In this document: positions 42,901 through 48,900 of the stretch, one piece after another
How positions within the stretch are numbered: the first letter of the stretch is position 1
Layout: every line of letters starts with the position of its first letter
Assembly: GCA_033980235.1 (NCBI GenBank)
Contig: CM067059.1
Location: forward strand, 21,364,494 to 21,428,493
Direction of reading: 5' to 3'
DNA length: 64,000 nucleotides
Origin: Diadema setosum
Lineage: Eukaryota; Echinodermata; Echinoidea; Diadematoida; Diadematidae
Position numbers and translations under genes: made by a program
The notes under the pieces: model-generated
The model's input: the letters and a program-made list of their open reading frames with translations, nothing else
Database searches by the model: none
What the model was told of the DNA's origin: nothing

Positions 42901-45900
42901 CAGGCAGAGATCTTTGTTTTATAAGCAAAATGAAACAAAACTACTCGGCTTCTCTACAGAACACACAAAAACTGCATCTGTATACGTGTACAATGCATGT
43001 ACCGGTACATACACTGTATTATGCAAAAACATTTTGTACATGCGTGTGAAAGATTGCACACTTTGGAGCTAGGCTGTCTGTCTGAAAGGTGACTCTAGGT
43101 TCATTTCTCTCGCACGGCTAGAGCTCCATTTCACATGAACTTCATGTGCAAAATGCAGTGCGCCAATTTTAGACAGCATCCACTGCAGCGTGCTGTTGTA
43201 TCACATAATGTGCATCTGTACAGACATTTGTACATTGCACGTGTCTGTCACATGTGCTGGAATAGGATGCAATGTCAACTGACCAATTGTACAGAGTGAA
43301 AAGTGCAAGTAAATGAAACACAAGAGTGGACTATCAAATGGCTTTCCACACATCCAGACAGCATGCGGAACATGGGGACATCCAAGCTGGAGGAAAGAGC
43401 TTTACGAACAGGAAAGCCTGACTTAGCTGTAGCAGTAAAAAGCAAGATGCCTTTTGCGTGGGTGTCTTTCTATTTCTTTCTCTTTACAAGTTTACATAAA
43501 CAACCGCTGTTGCAGTGACACGGTACATATTGCATGTACATGAAAGCACTCAATGAATCATCAGTGTCTGCCCACATAATCCATGCTTTTTAATAACATG
43601 TTTATGTTCTATACCAGCATTGCATCATACTCATATTTGTCTAAAAAGAAAACAAAAATATGACATGTTATAAATAACTTCCCTTATTTTAATAAAAAGA
43701 AAAATAATAACCTCACATCTAAAGGATTGCTTCTTTAACCATTATATCTACATGTAAATCCCTTTTTAGGCACAAGGATAGACTGCATTTTAGAACTACA
43801 TTGTACACTATGTAAACTCATTTAAAGAAACTTGCATGCCCACAACAAACTACATGTAGCTCTGTTGTGTGCTAAAGTCCAGGACATGACTATCAAAGTT
43901 ATCAGAAGGGTACATTTTCCTTCACAAATATTTACAATCACCCCTTGTTACCCTACTCTTCCCCAACCACACATAGACACATACCGGTACTCAAAGAGAC
44001 ACATGTACACATTGTAAGTAATTAGAATGAGATTTCTTTCAGTATGATGGAATTCATACATACTGTAAGTGGATATTTTCGCGCGACTAATTTTTCGCGC
44101 TTGGCCGGATTAGAAGAATTTTGCATGTTTTTAATTCGCGGAATCAAGACATCAACTACCGGATTATATGGCACGCAAAAATATTTGCGTGCTTTTATTT
44201 TCGTGCTAGCTTCTGGTTGCGCGAAATGCGCAAAAATTTCAACACCGCGAAAATTTCCTCTTCTACAGTAGTATAATCAAGCCACAGACAGAATCTTCAA
44301 AGATATCCTATGAACTATAAAAGATTTTATTTTCACCAATTTCGCAAATCATTCTTGTTTCAAGAAATTTAATGACGGGTGAAAACATCACCATGTACAC
44401 TGTACAGTAAAGTGACAGAGTAAACGATAGCCTCATTGTCAAATTGCACGAAGAACATCTCATGAAATTGTCTGTGACCTACGTGTACTCATGTTGCGAA
44501 AACATCACGATCTGTGTGTGAAAATTACAGCTTTTGCAGTATTCATGCGGCTTGATCTTGCTTGAGCCGAGGAAAACACACACGTACAATGTAAACTACA
44601 ACACAGAAACAGAAACCCACAAACTACACATTATTTCAATGTGAGGGAAAAGTGGTTCTGTAAAACGAGGCTTGTTCGCATGCATTTCTGCAAATTTCGT
44701 GAGAGCCAAGATTTACAAAATTAAAATGCATGCAAAAATTCATGTTTACTAAATCCAGTATATGCATTGAATGTTAGAGGCAACTCGGTGAAAATTTAAT
44801 GCTGCAAACAAGGCCGCTGGCTCAAATTCACAAAAATTTCTTGCCACGAAAATATTGCATTTTAAAGTATTAAAACTGCAAAGGGCTGGTTACCATCACC
44901 TCATGTCTACAACTGCATACAATTGTAGGTACAACAGTGCCACCTCTTGTGTGTTACCTACAATACATTGTACACACTACTCTACATAACAGTACATCCA
45001 GGTTACATCAACAGTTGAGAGCTTTCATGCATCTGAACAACTATGACAAACAAGCTGTAATGCTACACTGTGCACTCTTCACAGACCCCAGCTGGTATGC
45101 AATCTTTCGTTCAGGTTGCTAGATCAACTAGATGTACTGTACGTCTCGTGTATGCACAGAACGATTCACAGTACTATCGGCCATTGTATAAAATGATTTA
45201 CAGACTCCTTCTTTAACTTTGTAGCAGGAGTGGTAATATTTTGCCTATATTTCCTGTTCCACTTGAACATGGAAGCATCAAAAGAGTCTTACATGTATCT
45301 AGATGCTCTCTTTAAAAAACTGGTTAGGCCAAGTAAAAAAAGAAAGTAGTTTCTCGTCCGGGTTTTTTGAGCAAGGCGATGAGGGAGGTCCTTACTATTT
45401 GATATCTTACTATTTTTTCAAGGATCGTCAAAATGAAAGTAATATGTGTTTCTCGTCCGGTAATTCTGAGAAAGGTAACGAGAGAGGGCTTTACAATTTT
45501 CTATATTCAATTTATGAAATGAAATATCACTCTGGTAGCTGTGTTATGAGACCAGGTCCCAAGTGTACGTCTTGCCTGCACTCTGTGCATTTTCAAACAA
45601 ATAGATATATGTGCCATACTTGAAATGAAACTTCATGCATGCAGAAATACATTTGCTTTTTCTTTCCACTACAGATGTCAAGGGAACATGACCATCTTAA
45701 TACTGGTATTTAGTGTTTTAATGGCTTTTCTGATACCAGTGTACTTGCAATTCTGATGTACAGTATTGTGCTATTAATTGAAACAGGTATAAAACATGTC
45801 ATTCAACAAATGTACGACTGAAATAAATTCCATGATATTCAAAACACTGCTTTATTTATTGGTGATTGTGACTTTTTGTGTCCAGACAGCTGGTATGTAT

Positions 45901-48900
45901 ATCTGCAGTTCTTCACAGTACAATTGTAGCACATTCAACTGGAAACTGGCTTGTACAATTGCAGATGGATGTCAAAATGATACTGATATGGCATTCTAGC
46001 ATTAAACGTTTAAAGATGTTTCTTCATGTTCTAAAAAGACATTTGATAATCACTCATTGTTTGGATGATGAATGATTGTATAACAGTACACTATACACAT
46101 GATACCACTCACGGCTGTGTCCGTGAATTTACATCGTGAAGAAAAGTATACCGCAGAAATACGAGACAAACCAGAATCCGTGGAAAAGTTATTTATTTTG
46201 TAGATACACCCATTTAATAATTCTACATTTGCTGGAAAAGCGCATTCATTTTCTCTTCAAAATAGAATGTATCGCCGTGACAGACCAGGGGATGGGGACT
46301 CTGAACAGGTACAAAACACGCACACTTTGCCGATATACGGTGCGGCACGGCCACTGCACTGGCACCAGGGAGGTGTGGACCTCCCTGCTGGCACCGTACC
46401 TTCTGACACTGCACACACATGCACATAGTCACAATGACATGAAAATGTATACAAACTCAATACCGTACAATCCTCACAAGCATTTGTACAGTACAATTCA
46501 TCCGCTTAAAATATCAGAAACGGGGAAAAATACGAACAACGCGCGAAATATGCGTGGAATATCAGCGATTGTTCGCAAAAATGTTGCCGCTATCGCGTTC
46601 ACGACGTATACCGAGTGCGCTGTACATCACATCCCAGTAGGCCGGCCCGCCGCGCCGCCCATCCAACTATAGTGCAGTTCGACGCTTTGTGGGTCATTCC
46701 TTCTTGCCGATCGGCCGAGCTCGCAGTGTGAAATGCATGCGTTATTACATACACACTACACACAGAAGCTACAGCTGTACTACAGTCTACAGCTAAGTAG
46801 AGGACGCAAGGCGTAAAAATTAGAAATGAGACGTCACGATTGGTAGGTGAATTGTCGATTTTTTTTTTTTTTTCGGCGGCCGAAAAAATAGTAAATATCA
46901 AAAAAGTCGATGCGGCAACTGAAAATCGATGCGGGCGGGGAGCGGGTTGGGACGAGAATTATGAATTTCTTGGTATTTTCAGCGCCATTTTGAAAATAGT
47001 AAATAGTAAAAAAATCGATGCGGCGGCCAAAATCGATGCGCGCGAGGACGAGAAACTGGTTTCTTTTTTTACTTGGCCTTAAAGTAACTCCATACCAGGG
47101 CTTCAAACCCACTATAAGAGAGAGAAAAAAAAAACAATATCATTTTATAAACATTTCTGAAAATATCAAACATTTCTGAGGGTTCCCCTCTCCTGGTTGT
47201 AAATGTCATATGAAAAGTAGTTCAAAGATATTATTCAAAATTTTCCATTGTTGACATTACACAATATCAAACATTACATATTACATTGTACATTACAAAT
47301 ATTGACATTACAGTACATGTACTACAGCCTAGATTCATTGCAGAGTTCTAGATTGGTTTACATTGTAGAGATTGCTCATACCAAGCATAATTTGTGAACA
47401 TTTCAGGCAATGTACATCATTCTGTTGTGACACTTGGTAAATGTATGAATTGATAAAAAAAAAAAAAAACCTGCGCCAGATTCCTTCCTTAAAATTTGGA
47501 TAAAAATTCAATGAAGCGTAAAAAGATATCATATCATATCAATGGAATGTTTTATTAGAAATACATAATTGTGCCCTACATAATCATGTTTGAACACATT
47601 TAGTGATACATAGCAAAACTTGTTAATATTACTGTAGGTCCTGTGTGTCAGGATATGCAATGTAATTTGCATAGCAAAATGATAATTATTCTGATAAAAA
47701 TACAATTTAAGACAAATAATTTCAACATTAAAAAAGGTAAAACAGAGGGATGCTTTTGATGATAAATACTCAATAATCATAGAACTCTACACTGTAGGAT
47801 CTTAGAAACCAAGGGCATGCCAAAGGACTCAAAGCTCAAATGTATGACTTGCATACATGCACAGTGCAGAGTATAATAGGGGCAAAGTTCAGATTTGGTT
47901 TAACAACAAATTGTTATGTTGAACAACCACATGCACCTACAGACTGTCATGACAATTTTCTATGACTTTGCACACCATAAAAACAACAATAACAACAAAA
48001 CACATGAATAAATGATTATCATGTTTTCATTATTTCATCTGTTGACGTGTTAACAAATGAAAACAGAAGTTGGCGTTTGCAGGTTGATGGGATAGTGCCC
48101 TTACACTTTACATACTGTACATCCAGACTTTGACAGTATCTTAATAATTCGAATCACTACAGAGTATCAAGTATTAATGCATTTTCAGCATGTGTCTTTA
48201 GAACAATTAGCTCAAAAACTTAGCAAAGACACTCAATCTTAACACATAATTTGTAAATCCCACACACTGCATATATTATACAGATACTGACATTCATGAA
48301 AAACACAATAAAATATGGAAATACAGTGTATTTCCTATATATGTAGTGTGACAGAAAATCCCGAGTACTGAACGATGTTGGACCTCTGGATTGTGCCTTC
48401 AAAACTGCAAAATTAATAGCATACATGTATCAGCATCATGTAGGTAAAACAGAGTTTTGTAAACAAAGAGACTCAAACTCAGTACAACTCGGTCAATGTA
48501 TCTTTAAATGCTTGATTGGACCATAGTCATGCAATTGTCTTTTCTTTTTTCTTTTTTCTTTTTTGCCTGTACTTACACAAGTATGACTGCAAACTATTAA
48601 TACAAGGCTACCCTACAATTTGTAGTATCCTGACTCCATGTAGTTGTTTCATAGAAAGCAGAAAAGAATAATATCAATGCTGGCTCTCTCATTTTCACTG
48701 TAGTGAGACATTCAATTCTTGAATTATTTGGTTGGTGTCATAGCATTATATTATTAAGCGCTATTCTCTCAAAGAGAGTTTAGTGTCAGGAGATTCTAAA
48801 CTACATGTAGAAGTTTTACTGTATCACCAGAAAGGAAACTCCTGGGCCCCGTTTCATAAAACTTGTTATTTGTGACAACTGCCACTTTTCTATGACGAAT

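Noticed and set aside
46136..46672. 178-codon plus-strand ORF in UBR intron 1
   Set aside because: Low-quality composition, no recognisable domain, no splice or promoter context; probably random in a GC-richer patch.
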